Notes: a model not told the origin generated them from the letters alone. A stretch of 64,000 nt of DNA from Oculatella sp. LEGE 06141 (GCF_015207605.1 NZ_JADEWO010000004.1:62001-126000), one strand, 5' to 3'; numbered from the stretch's first letter, positions 1-9,312 are shown. Program-made: numbers and translations.

Positions 1-456
1 TGCAACACAGTTCAAACCCAGCCTGGGTTCACGCTGGGAATGAGAAATACTGACAAACGGCAGGTGACGTGCGTGGGTAAACAGCTTTTCGTTGTCTGGG
101 GTGAAAATCCCGTGAAGCGTGCTGATGGTTGGGGTTTTCACTAGCCTGGCGTAGGGCAACGCTGAACAACCCATGTGAGAGTGAATGATATCAAACTCGT
201 CTGCCCGCTCGTAAACTTGAGCCAGTTGCAGCATTTCGTAGATACCATACTCCTTGACGGTAGAGTCCAGGCGCAGAGCGCGAGGATGCACTGATTCCAG
301 CTTAGCCAGCGTGATTGAGTCTCCTGATGCGAATAGCGTTACGTCGTGGCCGCGTCGGACGAGTTCGTCGGATAGCAACCCTACTACCAGCTCAACGCCA
401 CCATAGGCGGGCGGCGGCACTCTCTCCCACAGTGGGGCAATTTGAGCAATCCGCAT
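1..456 (-). CDS. Glycosyltransferase family 4, N-terminal part (runs off the window)
   Basis: The first 152 codons of a minus-strand gene whose 3' end lies left of the window. The product begins MRIAQIAPLWERVPPPAYGG, followed by VELVVGLLSDELVRRGHDVTLFASGDS, which is the N-terminal donor-independent Rossmann half typical of GT-B glycosyltransferases of family GT4. It continues with an HSH segment (FDIIHSHMGC) and TPTISTLHG, both usual in this family. The ATG has a strong AGGAGGT ribosome-binding site about 6 nt upstream. The C-terminal nucleotide-sugar-binding half is not in the window, so the sugar and acceptor cannot be inferred. The 500 bp upstream has no gene, so it probably has its own promoter. 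Confidence 0.88.
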   Translation of the reverse strand, partial: MRIAQIAPLWERVPPPAYGGVELVVGLLSDELVRRGHDVTLFASGDSITLAKLESVHPRALRLDSTVKEYGIYEMLQLAQVYERADEFDIIHSHMGCSALPYARLVKTPTISTLHGIFTPDNEKLFTHARHLPFVSISHSQREPRLGLNCVA

Positions 457-968
457 ATAGACCTCCTACTAAATGAAGAAAATAGATGTCGGATGAATCG
501 ATCGCCTTCTCAGCGCAGCGATCGCTCAGGCGATTTAACTTGCTTGAAATATAAAATTCTTAAACAGAATGTAACGAACATAGTATTTTTATAACAACCG
601 AAATTCTTCTACCTGGCGGAGTAGAAAAATCCGAACTTCGCTAACCGATAAAATTTGTTTCTATTAGCTGAAATCTTTGATAAAGCAGATCCGTGCTGAC
701 ATTCGCTCAGTGAATCGTGTCGAAAGAGTTACACAGTATACAAAGTGGCATCTCAGCTATGACAAGGTTTTGCTGCTGAAGCACATCCAGTCAACGGTGG
801 CATCCTCTGGGAAATAACTAATACTTATATACGAAATAGTCGAACCCAATAATTGAGTTCGACTACGGATACTAAGGTGTCAAATTGTTGTTAATGCTGA
901 CTTGGCCTGGCTTAAAACGGCCTCATTCCGGGCAATTAGTCTTCACCTAAAACACCCTTAATCAACTG
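457..968. other. Gene-free interval with HIP1 and a small hairpin
   Basis: About 510 bp upstream of the family-4 glycosyltransferase and downstream of the GvpV-like gene. It is AT-rich. It holds a HIP1 octamer at 518-525 and a 9-bp-stem hairpin at 837-865 (TAGTCGAAC paired with GTTCGACTA). The hairpin could terminate the leftward gene that ends at 969, but it lacks a clear T-run. No convincing open reading frame is present. Confidence 0.5.
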
Positions 969-1292
969 TTAGTACTCCAGAAAAAGAGTCTCAAAGTTTT
1001 CAGGCACAGACGGCAGAAAAGACCCTGGCGTTTCTGCATTTGTAGGGCGGTTCGCTTCGGTCTGGCGGATGGTTTGTACGGTGTGTTCCAGGTTCGCTAC
1101 CTGCTGATCCAACAAAGCCATGCGCTTGCAGATTTGATTGCGACGCTGGTCGAGTTGGTGCAATTCTTCCTGGAGCCGTTTTTGTTCAACGACCAGTTTG
1201 TAAATATCTAAAAAGGCAGATGCTTCGGTTTGCGGTCGGGGCATCGTGCTGATTTTGGGGCGGATCTCGCTTTTGTTTGAAATACGGCGCAT
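969..1292 (-). CDS. Small coiled-coil protein, GvpV-like
   Basis: 107 residues. The N-terminus RPKISTMPRPQTEASAFLDI is followed by a heptad-like helix rich in Leu, Gln, Glu and Arg (about residues 30-80), which should form a coiled coil. The RPKISTMP...EA..LDIYKLVVEKKRLQEEL pattern resembles what I remember of cyanobacterial GvpV, a minor gas-vesicle protein, but I could not align it. No other gvp gene lies in the window, so this could be an orphan copy or an unrelated coiled-coil protein using the same motif. The ATG has no clear ribosome-binding site. Transcription is away from the plus-strand gene at 1503. Confidence 0.65.
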   Translation of the reverse strand: MRRISNKSEIRPKISTMPRPQTEASAFLDIYKLVVEQKRLQEELHQLDQRRNQICKRMALLDQQVANLEHTVQTIRQTEANRPTNAETPGSFLPSVPENFETLFLEY

Positions 1293-1502
1293 AGGGATAT
1301 GGCTCGCTAGATTGCTCCTATTGTTCCCAGTTTTAGTTCCTCTTATCTTTTCCTGTGAGGGAGGCGCGATCGCAACTTAACGCAACCCTCACACAAACCT
1401 GTCCTTTACCCCTTGGCAAACCCGCTTGGGCATTGGAGATAATAGGGGAGCTAGAAGGTCATCTTCCACATGTTTTGCAGCTTGAAAGATGGAGAAGACT
1501 TA

Positions 1503-2024
1503 ATGAGCAATCAGATTTCATCACAGGCCGCTCAGTTGTGGCGCACGATTTCAGCCCAGGAAACAGGGCACACGTATCAGCAGACATTGGCCGTTACATG
1601 GACGATTCTCAAGGAAACGGTGGTGTTAGTCTGGCTGGTGATGTGCCTTGCTGTTGTTGCGGTGGATTGGTTCTGGAACGGTTCCATTGCTGCGGGTCAG
1701 CAAGCTCGAACATGGTTCAACCATTTTGAGCAGCCCGATACCCGGTTGATGGCATCTGAAGCAGGTCGAGCAGTACTTTCGGCAGGTAAATCCGGCGTGG
1801 CATTCACCCTGTCGCAGGCGCGAGAACAGCTTGGCTTGCCGGATAAGAAGGCAGCACCAATGCTGCCTGACCGCCAAGAACTCAATCACTTAAAGCCGGT
1901 CGCCACATCTGCTGTCTCGTCGCCAGCGGTGGTTCAAGGCTCGGCTCAAGAAACAGAACGACCCGCTCCAGCACCCGCTCAGGCTCCTGATCCTTCCGAG
2001 GTGAGCGACGGCAACTCTCAGTAG
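1503..2024 (+). CDS. Hypothetical single-pass membrane protein
   Basis: The frame is open from a TTG or ATG at 1470, but ATG 1503 is preferred because GGAG sits 8 nt before it; this gives 173 residues beginning MSNQISSQAAQLW. One hydrophobic segment (about residues 34-55, VVLVWLVMCLAVVAVDWFW) is flanked by a short N-terminal part and a long C-terminal part. The last 50 residues are rich in Pro, Ala, Ser and Gln and look disordered. I do not recognise the family. It is convergent with the methyltransferase gene at 2055. Confidence 0.6.
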   Translation: MSNQISSQAAQLWRTISAQETGHTYQQTLAVTWTILKETVVLVWLVMCLAVVAVDWFWNGSIAAGQQARTWFNHFEQPDTRLMASEAGRAVLSAGKSGVAFTLSQAREQLGLPDKKAAPMLPDRQELNHLKPVATSAVSSPAVVQGSAQETERPAPAPAQAPDPSEVSDGNSQ

Positions 2025-2054
2025 TTGGAGGACGCACGATCGACCTATATCGAC

Positions 2055-2690
2055 CTATGGGGCTGACTTTTTCACTCGAAGGCGAATAAAGTATTCTTCA
2101 TTTTGCTGATGCGAAGGAGAGTCAGGCACAAGGGATAGAGACCGGATATCGAAACCTGGTGAAAACTGTTGACGAAGCTCATCCAGGCTGGTGCCAAATG
2201 GTGGGCCACCCGGTCTGTCATGTGCCCAAAAGACGGCGATTAGCTCGCCCTGGGGACGCAGCAGGGTGTGTACTAGCTGGACATAGGCAGGACGTTGTGC
2301 AGGGGCGATCGCACAAAAGCAGGTGTGTTCCAGCACGTAATCGAAGCGATTGGCAAATTCTGGCTCTAGAGCAAAAATGTCGCGCTGCAAAAACTGAGCC
2401 GACAGACCTTGTGCCTGGGCGTTTGCTGTGGCAACAGCGATCGCCGACGCCGCAAAGTCAAAACCAGTGACCTCAAACCCATGAGCGGCAAACAACAACG
2501 CATCGTGCCCACGTCCGGCACCCAGAACCGCAATGGTTCCCGGTTTGGGCGCATCGGGCGATGTGAGCAAGTGGACGAAGGATGGAGCTGGCTGTCCTAA
2601 ATCCCACCGGGTTGTTCCTTCCTGGTAGCGCTGTTCCCAAAACTCGGCGTTGAGGGTAGGGGGGTGTTCTGCTGGTTGATGCTCTGGCAC
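2055..2690 (-). CDS. Class I SAM-dependent methyltransferase, TPMT-like
   Basis: 211 residues with a GTG start. FWEQRYQEGTTRWDLGQPAP at about residue 18 is the N-terminal signature of the thiopurine S-methyltransferase-like group. It is followed by the SAM-binding glycine motif VLGAGRGHDALLFAAHGFEV and the acidic FDFAASAI. A CFCAI segment and FFIRLRVKK-type C-terminus fit the fold. Small-molecule thiol, halide or selenium compounds are the usual substrates in this group; the substrate here is unknown. The gene begins 14 bp after the stop of the transglutaminase-like gene on the same strand, so the two are probably co-transcribed. Confidence 0.85.
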   Translation of the reverse strand: MPEHQPAEHPPTLNAEFWEQRYQEGTTRWDLGQPAPSFVHLLTSPDAPKPGTIAVLGAGRGHDALLFAAHGFEVTGFDFAASAIAVATANAQAQGLSAQFLQRDIFALEPEFANRFDYVLEHTCFCAIAPAQRPAYVQLVHTLLRPQGELIAVFWAHDRPGGPPFGTSLDELRQQFSPGFDIRSLSLVPDSPSHQQNEEYFIRLRVKKSAP

Positions 2691-2704
2691 CGTATCACTC
2701 TGGT

Positions 2705-4414
2705 TTAACGTCTTGAGGCTGTTGGCGGAGGCAATTCCTGGAGAATGGTAAATCTGACGTGGTTGATGGCTAAATCACCAATCGAAACATCTTCTGGCAA
2801 GTCCTCGGCTTTGATCGTTTCGAAGGAAATGCCCTTGCCAATTTCAGCATGATACCAGGGCAGCCCCATGAAGAATCGGGTGGGATAAGGCCCTCGTTCG
2901 ATGACATCATCGACGTTTGACTCCATTGGTACCCAGCCATAGTCGGGAATATAAAATTCGATCCAGACATGGTTGAAGTCGGGCTGGAGCGGAAATCCCT
3001 GCTGTTCGGCATGGGGAGGACACTTGTATCGCCCTACTGTGCGGCAGGCGATGCCGTTCAACCGAGCCAGCGCCAGCAACACGCCAACATATTCGCCGCA
3101 GGAGCCAACCCCCCGCTCCAGGGCGACATCGGGAGTATCAATGTGGGGTTTAATGCCATAGGAGAGGCGATCGTACACATAATTCCGAATCTTCAGCATT
3201 TTGCGGAGAAGGTTGGTTTCGGTACCCTTGGCTTCCCGTGCGGCTTCCAGAATAACCGGAGTGTCCATTGCCAGATCGTCGTCATCGACCAGATACCGGG
3301 TTTGAAATTCTGGCGGCAAGTCTGGAATCGCTTCTAGCTGTTGTGGGGTGAACTGATACTTAATCCCTCGCACTTCGAGTAATGCTTTCCACCCAAAAAT
3401 TCGGCCTTCGTGTGCCGCTAACGTGTCGAACCGGAAGCAGGCCACTCGCTGCCCATCTTTGATCTCTTCTGTAAACGGCACTCCAATCCAATCTACCTGG
3501 CGTACCTTTTGCCGTGGCGTTTCGGTGGGCAGTGCAACTCGCCATTCCAAATGAGTTAACGGTACTTCTTCTAAGGGTGAGATTTCTTCCACATACGACA
3601 TTTCAATCAGGTAGCCGTTTGAGGTGGTGTAGCGATCGCCTTCATAATAGTGAAAATGCAGGGGGTGAATAAAGGTGCGATCGCGGAACGTCAATTGGTA
3701 CGGATCTTCTATGTTGTTTGGATCGTCTCGAATGTAGGGTTCTTCCCCGGCGTAGGAGACGTAGAGGATATCTTCGCCGGTGGTTGGATCGGGTCGAAAG
3801 GCTAAACCGCTCGGAGAGCTAAACGGAGTGAGTATACTGAAGCGAATCTCTCCTGTAGCGCGATCGATGCAGTAGACGGTTTGTTCCAGGCGATCGCTCA
3901 CCCACAGTTCTTCCTCCCGCACCGTCAAATTTTCTTCCCCCACGCCAGGTGCGTAGAACCGAGTGATTAAGCGCGCAGACTCACGTTCGTAAACAAAGAT
4001 AGAGCCAGATTTTTGGCAGGTAACGTAAATCGTCGATCGCCACACAGCTACCCCATTCGCCGGATAGGGCAACGTCACAAACAGTTGCGGTATGAAATCG
4101 GTGGTGCTGCACCAGTAAACGTTGTGCTCCTTGACAAACCAAACCGTGTCTTCCCATATGGACAACCCCACTGCGTCGATAAAGTCTGCAACCCGGTAGG
4201 GGTTGAGAATTGTGGTGTTGTCGGTAGCCCAATCAATTTCTAGCAAGTAGCCCCGCACCGAATCGAGCGTTACCAGCGTGTCGTTAGCATAGGCAACACC
4301 CTGCAATGCATAAACCCCAATGGGACGAATGGTACGATGTTGGGGATTTGGGGAAGGCAGGACGAGATCGGACTCGCCTGGGTTGGAGGCAGAAACACTC
4401 GAATCTAGCAACAT
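2705..4414 (-). CDS. Transglutaminase-like protein with N-terminal beta-propeller-like region
   Basis: 569 residues. The first ~250 consist of repeated strand-rich segments (TLVTLDSVRGYLLEIDW, NGVAVWRSTIYVTC, LTVREEELWVSDRLEQTVYC, PSGLAFRPDP) like an NHL or SMP-30 propeller. Residues ~390-510 are a transglutaminase-core domain: the nucleophile is in GVGSCGEYVGVLLALARLNG, the His in DFNHVWIEFYIPDYGWVP, and an acidic residue follows in MESNVDD. There is no obvious signal peptide. Such domains act as cysteine peptidases or amidases, or cross-link proteins; which applies is unknown. It leads a two-gene unit with the downstream methyltransferase and is divergent from bioF, whose start is 64 bp away. 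Confidence 0.85.
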   Translation of the reverse strand: MLLDSSVSASNPGESDLVLPSPNPQHRTIRPIGVYALQGVAYANDTLVTLDSVRGYLLEIDWATDNTTILNPYRVADFIDAVGLSIWEDTVWFVKEHNVYWCSTTDFIPQLFVTLPYPANGVAVWRSTIYVTCQKSGSIFVYERESARLITRFYAPGVGEENLTVREEELWVSDRLEQTVYCIDRATGEIRFSILTPFSSPSGLAFRPDPTTGEDILYVSYAGEEPYIRDDPNNIEDPYQLTFRDRTFIHPLHFHYYEGDRYTTSNGYLIEMSYVEEISPLEEVPLTHLEWRVALPTETPRQKVRQVDWIGVPFTEEIKDGQRVACFRFDTLAAHEGRIFGWKALLEVRGIKYQFTPQQLEAIPDLPPEFQTRYLVDDDDLAMDTPVILEAAREAKGTETNLLRKMLKIRNYVYDRLSYGIKPHIDTPDVALERGVGSCGEYVGVLLALARLNGIACRTVGRYKCPPHAEQQGFPLQPDFNHVWIEFYIPDYGWVPMESNVDDVIERGPYPTRFFMGLPWYHAEIGKGISFETIKAEDLPEDVSIGDLAINHVRFTILQELPPPTASRR

Positions 4415-4478
4415 GAATCGAAAGCCGTGGGGGAAGTCACCCTCATGATAAACAAAACTCTTCGTCGCTACTGTATCA

Positions 4479-5675
4479 ATGAGCCAATCATCTCAAAATC
4501 CCTATCTTTGGGTTGAGCGATCGCTGCAAACGATTCATCAGGCAAACTGGTATCGCTCCGTGCAAACGATACAAAGCGCCCCAGGCTCACACATCCGGCT
4601 AGACGGGCACGATCTTCTCAATTTTGCCAGCAATGACTACCTGGGATTAGCGGGTGACCATCGCCTGATTCAAGCGGCGGTCGAGGCTGCCCAAAGCTTT
4701 GGTACGGGCAGCACTGGCTCGCGGCTACTGTCGGGACATCGGCAGTTACACCATCAGCTAGAAACGGCAATCGCTACTCTGAAACAAACCGAAGATGCTC
4801 TAGTGTTTAGCTCCGGCTATTTAGCTAACCTGGGTGCGATCGCTGCTCTGGTGGATCGGCGTGACCTGGTTTTGACCGATGAATATAACCACTCCAGTTT
4901 GAGAAATGGGGCAATTCTGAGCAAGGCCACCGTTATGCCCTATTCCCACTGCAATCTAAACGACTTGCAGGTGAAACTGGCTCAGCACCGTTCCCAGCAT
5001 CGCCGTAGCTTGATTGTGACCGACAGCGTTTTTAGCATGGATGGAGATTTGTGTCCCCTGCCTCAACTGTTGGATCTGGCCGAACAGTACGAGTGCATGG
5101 TTCTAGTGGACGAAGCCCACGCCACCGGGGTATTGGGGCAAACAGGCGCAGGCAGTGTTGAACACCTGGGTTGCACCGGGCGACCGCTGGTTCAGGTGGG
5201 CACCCTTAGCAAGGCGTTGGGTAGCCTGGGAGGGTATGTGGCTGGCAGTAAAGTGATAATTGACTGGTTGCGAAACCGTTCACCCACCTGGATCTACACC
5301 ACCGGGTTATCGCCTGCCGATACAGCTGCTGCTTTAGCCGCGATCGCTGTCATTCGGCAAGAACCTGAGCGGCGGGCGAACCTGTGGCAAAACGTTGCCT
5401 ACCTGCATCAACAGCTTGACCAGCACCCGATTTTTAATCAGGCTACCTCACCCTATCGACCGCTGCCCTCTGCTTCTCCTATTCTCTGCCTTCAAATGGC
5501 GCACCCCTCGGCGGTAATGGCCGCAAGTCAACAATTGAGAACGGCTGGAATTTGGGTAGCTGCCATTCGGCCTCCTACAGTTCCTACCAGCCGTCTCCGC
5601 ATCACTGTTATGGCAACCCATCAGCAGAGCGATCTCGATCAGTTGCTAAAGTCATTAACTGCCATAGCCGCATAA
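4479..5675 (+). CDS. bioF: 8-amino-7-oxononanoate synthase (biotin synthesis)
   Basis: 398 residues, the usual length for this alpha-oxoamine synthase. The enzyme condenses pimeloyl-ACP or -CoA with L-alanine using pyridoxal phosphate, the first committed step toward the biotin rings. Visible motifs are [15 protein letters not shown] near residue 47, [12 protein letters not shown] at 75-86, [10 protein letters not shown] with Asp211 and His214, and the PLP lysine Lys245 in [17 protein letters not shown]. Family sisters (KBL, ALAS) share these motifs; the N-terminus and the direct neighbourhood do not separate them fully, but the sequence looks BioF-like. There is no clear Shine-Dalgarno. No other bio gene is nearby. 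Confidence 0.9.
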   Translation: MSQSSQNPYLWVERSLQTIHQANWYRSVQTIQSAPGSHIRLDGHDLLNFASNDYLGLAGDHRLIQAAVEAAQSFGTGSTGSRLLSGHRQLHHQLETAIATLKQTEDALVFSSGYLANLGAIAALVDRRDLVLTDEYNHSSLRNGAILSKATVMPYSHCNLNDLQVKLAQHRSQHRRSLIVTDSVFSMDGDLCPLPQLLDLAEQYECMVLVDEAHATGVLGQTGAGSVEHLGCTGRPLVQVGTLSKALGSLGGYVAGSKVIIDWLRNRSPTWIYTTGLSPADTAAALAAIAVIRQEPERRANLWQNVAYLHQQLDQHPIFNQATSPYRPLPSASPILCLQMAHPSAVMAASQQLRTAGIWVAAIRPPTVPTSRLRITVMATHQQSDLDQLLKSLTAIAA

Positions 5676-5731
5676 CTCTATAGCCGCATGACTCAGCGCA
5701 TCGTTCTATTCAAACTGCAATTAAACTGCAA

Positions 5732-6310
5732 TCAGTAGCGATCGACTGACCCTACACGCCGATCGCCCGGAGTTCCTGGAATGCCAAAAATATCCCAATC
5801 CCGAATACCGCGATCGCTCAAAACGGCCTGAGCTGAATTGATTTCGGCCTCCGTACCTTCGAGCATCACCAGATAACTACCTTGCTCAACCTGGGTGTTG
5901 TAGTACGCCGCTTGCTCTTCGGGCACACCCCAGCCCACCAGGGCACCGATGAGGCTACCGCCCGCCGCGCCGATACCGCTACCCAACAAGGTATTAGCCA
6001 GCACAATGCCCACTTCGGCAACTGGGCCAACGCCAGGGATAGCCAACACGCCCAAGCTCCCCACCAGCCCAAGCAGTCCGCCTGTTGCTGTTCCAGCCAC
6101 GGCTCCGGCTCCGGCACCTCCTCGAATTTGTTCGCCTTTATCGAGGCTGGCACCCGCCATATGGTCACTACTTCCTGTATTTTTAGCAACTACAGAGACA
6201 TTGTCCATGTTGAAACCGGCATCTCTCAAGCGATACAGGGCTTGTTCGGCATCTTGACGGTTGGCGAACAGCCCCACAGCACGCCTGTTTTGGCTTGAAT
6301 TCATAACCAT
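5732..6310 (-). CDS. Glycine-zipper general-stress-type protein
   Basis: 192 residues. The N-terminus RAVGLFANRQDAEQALYRLR resembles the YflT/17M general stress family, a small alpha/beta domain. Residues ~63-130 are extremely rich in Gly and Ala (RGGAGAGAVAGTATGGLLGL and GIGAAGGSLIGALVGWGVP), giving glycine-zipper segments that could associate with membranes. The C-terminus returns to an alpha/beta domain (GSYLVMLEGTEAEINSAQAV). The ATG has an excellent AGGAGG site. The gene is convergent with bioF. Similar proteins are induced by salt or desiccation in other cyanobacteria; no regulatory site is visible here. Confidence 0.8.
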   Translation of the reverse strand: MVMNSSQNRRAVGLFANRQDAEQALYRLRDAGFNMDNVSVVAKNTGSSDHMAGASLDKGEQIRGGAGAGAVAGTATGGLLGLVGSLGVLAIPGVGPVAEVGIVLANTLLGSGIGAAGGSLIGALVGWGVPEEQAAYYNTQVEQGSYLVMLEGTEAEINSAQAVLSDRGIRDWDIFGIPGTPGDRRVGSVDRY

Positions 6311-6576
6311 AGATTCCTCCTAACTGAGGATGACTTCAATACTGCATCTGGGTTGATGATCAATTCCTGCACTGACCGCTCTGAACCCCACTTTCTAGAA
6401 TCATTTCAAACGATTCATACAAAACAATGCAGTAATGCCTCCATCCTGTTTAGCAGATGGGTTAGCTACATCGATCTGCAGAGGTAGGAGAATCTCTTTA
6501 TGTAGGTAGAGGATGTAGGCAGAGGGCTGGTAGAGTGGGCAACCGAGGCAAGTAGAAGAACCATGTACCCATGAAC

Positions 6577-7122
6577 TTAATTCTGTACCTGAAATTGACT
6601 GGCAATGTAGTTGAAGAGCGGATAGTACTCTGAAAATTGGTCACTTGGCGATTGTCCTTCCCAGTTATATTCCACTCCGTTTAGCGTCAGGGTTAGGCGC
6701 ATCAGGCTCACCTCTTCCCCCACATCCACCTGAAGCAGAGCCGCTAATCCTTGGGCAGTGGTGAAGTTCACACCGGACGCGGGTGGACGTGCTGATGGAG
6801 AAGTTAACCCCTCGGTGTCGAGGGGCAGGCGAAGTTGACTGGCCCACCCTCGAATTTGCACATCAGGGTTGCGCGGATCCACAAATGCCTCCCCATCCCG
6901 GTTTGTTGGCATCAAGACAGGCTCCCAGTTTTCAGGACGTGGAAACTGAAAGTTGTAGCGCTCGTTTTGGTAAACGATCCAGCCAACGTTCTGCTGTGGC
7001 AAAAGGGGGCGATCGCAACCCGTTATCAGCGTCAGTCCAACCATTCCTATCAACAGCCACCCTGTTACCAGCCACACGGCTCTAAACCGCCATTTCATGC
7101 GCTTTTTCAAGGGTCGCACCAT
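6577..7122 (-). CDS. Predicted lipoprotein, PsbP/Mog1-like fold possible
   Basis: The open frame starts at 7170, but the ATG at 7122 (MVRPLKKRMKWRF) gives a classical basic n-region, a hydrophobic stretch (WLVTGWLLIGMVGLTLI) and the lipobox LITGC, so a lipoprotein signal is clear. A still later ATG at 7098 is also possible. The mature part contains YNFQFPRPENWEPV and ends with FNYIASQFQVQN, a layout resembling PsbP-like or Mog1-like lipid-anchored thylakoid or plasma-membrane proteins, but I do not assign a function. It is divergent from the ribbon-helix-helix gene at 7252. Confidence 0.7.
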   Translation of the reverse strand: MVRPLKKRMKWRFRAVWLVTGWLLIGMVGLTLITGCDRPLLPQQNVGWIVYQNERYNFQFPRPENWEPVLMPTNRDGEAFVDPRNPDVQIRGWASQLRLPLDTEGLTSPSARPPASGVNFTTAQGLAALLQVDVGEEVSLMRLTLTLNGVEYNWEGQSPSDQFSEYYPLFNYIASQFQVQN

Positions 7123-7251
7123 AAAACGCCGAATTCTGCCTGTAAAGAAGTGTAACAATATTGCCGTCATAGCGTCATGCTGTCTTGACAGCTACCCAAC
7201 TTGGCAACTATTCTGACATCCATACCCGGGTATTAATCATGTAGTTGTTAT

Positions 7252-7608
7252 ATGCAAGACAAGCACAAGGTTACGCTGTATCTCCCCCCAGAACTGCACC
7301 GCCAGTTAAAGATTCGCTCAGCGGTAGATGCAGAACCAATGTCAGCCATTGCTGAACGCGCAATTGTTTTTTATCTGTCCCATCCGGATATGGTAGATGA
7401 GGTGGAAATGTCACAGCATGGTCAGGTCTATCAAGTCTATCGTTGTCCAGATTGTTCCAGTTCGGTTGTGCTACAAGATGGGGATATGATCTCCCTGCGA
7501 GACCAGCCCAGCATTCTCTCCGACGAGGAAATTCCGGTCGGCAGCAGGGTACCAGAGGAACGCCCCGGTTCCAGTCAGCAAGGAGAAGAGGAGTTAGTTC
7601 CCTGTTAA
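7252..7608 (+). CDS. Ribbon-helix-helix protein with CPDC zinc-knuckle-like motif
   Basis: 118 residues. The first ~45 (KVTLYLPPELHRQLKIRSAV then MSAIAERAIVFYLSHPD) match a ribbon-helix-helix DNA-binding domain, as in CopG/Arc-type regulators. The middle has YRCPDCSSSVVLQDGDM, half of a possible zinc-binding site; a single Cys at the very C-terminus could contribute. The last 30 residues are acidic and probably disordered. It is 124 bp upstream of ycf46 on the same strand, so it may regulate or be co-transcribed with it. The target is unknown. Confidence 0.75.
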   Translation: MQDKHKVTLYLPPELHRQLKIRSAVDAEPMSAIAERAIVFYLSHPDMVDEVEMSQHGQVYQVYRCPDCSSSVVLQDGDMISLRDQPSILSDEEIPVGSRVPEERPGSSQQGEEELVPC

Positions 7609-7731
7609 GTCAGGTCACCGTTTAACTCCCGTTGAGCTGGTGCTTATTGGTTACAAAAAATTGTTGGTTTGTAGCGTTAAGATTCAGCAAGATTCAGCGA
7701 TGTCTGCACCGTTTTTAGTAGGTCGATGATC

Positions 7732-9255
7732 ATGAAAGAAGAGCTAAGTGTATTAGTTCAAGCTCAATATCCTCTGATCTATCTCGTGACCTCCGAGGAG
7801 GAGCGGACTGAGCAGGCTATTGCAGCTCTGGCTCAGGTCAAACCCCAAAAACGAGTTTTCGTATGGACAGTAACCCACGGCATTGTTGAGTACGGTCAGC
7901 CTCGCAACATCACACAGCATAATACCGTTTCTCCAGAAGCGGCGGTTGAATGGGTCATTCGTCAACGGGAATCTGGCATCTTCGTTTTCAAGGATCTTCA
8001 TCCGTTTATTGATTCTCCAGCCGTAACGCGATGGCTGCGAGATGCGATCGCTAGCTTTAAAGAGTCCAATAAGCGAGACTCTTTGAAAACGATTGTTTTA
8101 ATGTCTCCGGTGCAGCAAATTCCAATTGAGCTTGAGAAAGAAATTGCTGTTTTAGACTATCCGTTGCCCGACATGACAGAGTTAAACGATGTCTTGTCTC
8201 AGCAGCTCGACTCGATGCGAGGTCGTCGCATTACAACCGAAACCCGTGAAAAGTTGTTGAAAGCCGCCTTGGGCTTGACGCGGGATGAAGCAGAAAAGGT
8301 GTATCGCAAGGCTCAGGTAACCGCTGGTCGCTTGACTGAGACAGAAGTCGATATTGTCCTCTCAGAAAAGAAGCAGCTTATTCGCCGTAACGGAATTTTA
8401 GAGTATCTTGAAGAAGATGGAACGCTAAACGATGTGGGCGGTTCCGAAGACTTAAAGCAATGGCTCTCACAGCGATCGGCAGCTTTTACCGAGCGAGCCA
8501 GAGAGTATGGGCTTCCCCAACCCAAGGGTTTGCTTCTTCTGGGGGTTCCAGGTTGCGGTAAGTCACTCATTGCCAAGGTGACCTCGCGCCTCTGGAGCTT
8601 GCCTCTGCTCCGGTTAGATTTAGGTCGCGTGTACGACGGTTCAACCGTTGGGCGATCGGAAGCAAACTTAAGAAACGCCCTAAAAACGGCTGAGTCGATT
8701 TCTCCGGCTATTCTCTTCATTGATGAGCTAGACAAAGCGTTTGCAGGCAGTGCAGGTTCCGCCGATTCCGATGCAGGCACCTCAAGCCGGATCTTTGGTA
8801 CTTTTCTTACCTGGATGCAGGAAAAGCGATCGCCTGTATTTGTAATGGCTACCGCTAACCGGGTCGAACGGCTTCCTGGAGAGTTTCTACGAAAAGGGCG
8901 TTTCGACGAGATCTTCTTTGTTGATCTCCCCAACGAAGACGAGCGTAAGCAAATTTTCTCAATTCACCTCGCGAAGCGGCGGAAAGAAATTGACCGCTTT
9001 GACATCGATCAGCTATCCAAAATGTCAGATGGTTATTCTGGCGCAGAGATAGAACAGGCCGTCATTGCTGCAATGTATGACGCGTTTGCTCAAGATAGAG
9101 AGTTTACGCAGCTAGACATTATTGCAGCGATTAAGGCCACGTTCCCACTCTCCAGAACCATGACAGAGCAGGTCGCAGCCCTTAGGGATTGGGCTCGGCA
9201 GCGTGCGCGACCTGCATCGGACACCGGCGCTGAATATCAGCGACTGGAGTTCTAA
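7732..9255 (+). CDS. ycf46: AAA ATPase Ycf46
   Basis: 507 residues from ATG 7732; an in-frame ATG at 7726 is too close to the AGTAGG ribosome-binding site. The first ~250 residues are the Ycf46-specific region (ELSVLVQAQYPLIYLVTSEE). They are followed by an AAA domain with Walker A GVPGCGKS, Walker B ILFIDELDKAFAG, sensor-1 FVMATANRVERLP and arginine finger region FLRKGRFDEIFF. The protein is conserved in cyanobacteria and red-algal plastids, and has been linked to inorganic-carbon use or photosynthesis regulation. Its neighbour downstream is ycf35, another plastid-conserved gene. Confidence 0.92.
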   Translation: MKEELSVLVQAQYPLIYLVTSEEERTEQAIAALAQVKPQKRVFVWTVTHGIVEYGQPRNITQHNTVSPEAAVEWVIRQRESGIFVFKDLHPFIDSPAVTRWLRDAIASFKESNKRDSLKTIVLMSPVQQIPIELEKEIAVLDYPLPDMTELNDVLSQQLDSMRGRRITTETREKLLKAALGLTRDEAEKVYRKAQVTAGRLTETEVDIVLSEKKQLIRRNGILEYLEEDGTLNDVGGSEDLKQWLSQRSAAFTERAREYGLPQPKGLLLLGVPGCGKSLIAKVTSRLWSLPLLRLDLGRVYDGSTVGRSEANLRNALKTAESISPAILFIDELDKAFAGSAGSADSDAGTSSRIFGTFLTWMQEKRSPVFVMATANRVERLPGEFLRKGRFDEIFFVDLPNEDERKQIFSIHLAKRRKEIDRFDIDQLSKMSDGYSGAEIEQAVIAAMYDAFAQDREFTQLDIIAAIKATFPLSRTMTEQVAALRDWARQRARPASDTGAEYQRLEF

Positions 9256-9312
9256 CAGGCTTTCTTTCCTGCTCCCAACAGGAAGAAAGGCTAGCTTCAC
9301 GGCTAGCAGTAT
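9256..9312 (+). other. Two tandem hairpins between ycf46 and ycf35
   Basis: Directly after the ycf46 stop, the RNA can fold into a long hairpin (about 9256-9291: AGGCTTTCTTTCCTG against CAGGAAGAAAGGCT, with one mismatch) and a second short one (GCTAGC at 9291-9296 against GCTAGC at 9302-9307). Neither is followed by a T-run, so they look more like mRNA-processing or stabilising structures than terminators. They would separate the expression of ycf46 and ycf35. Confidence 0.55.

Noticed and set aside
8313-8933. Minus-strand frame of 206 codons
   Set aside because: It lies fully inside ycf46, whose sense frame has clear AAA motifs.
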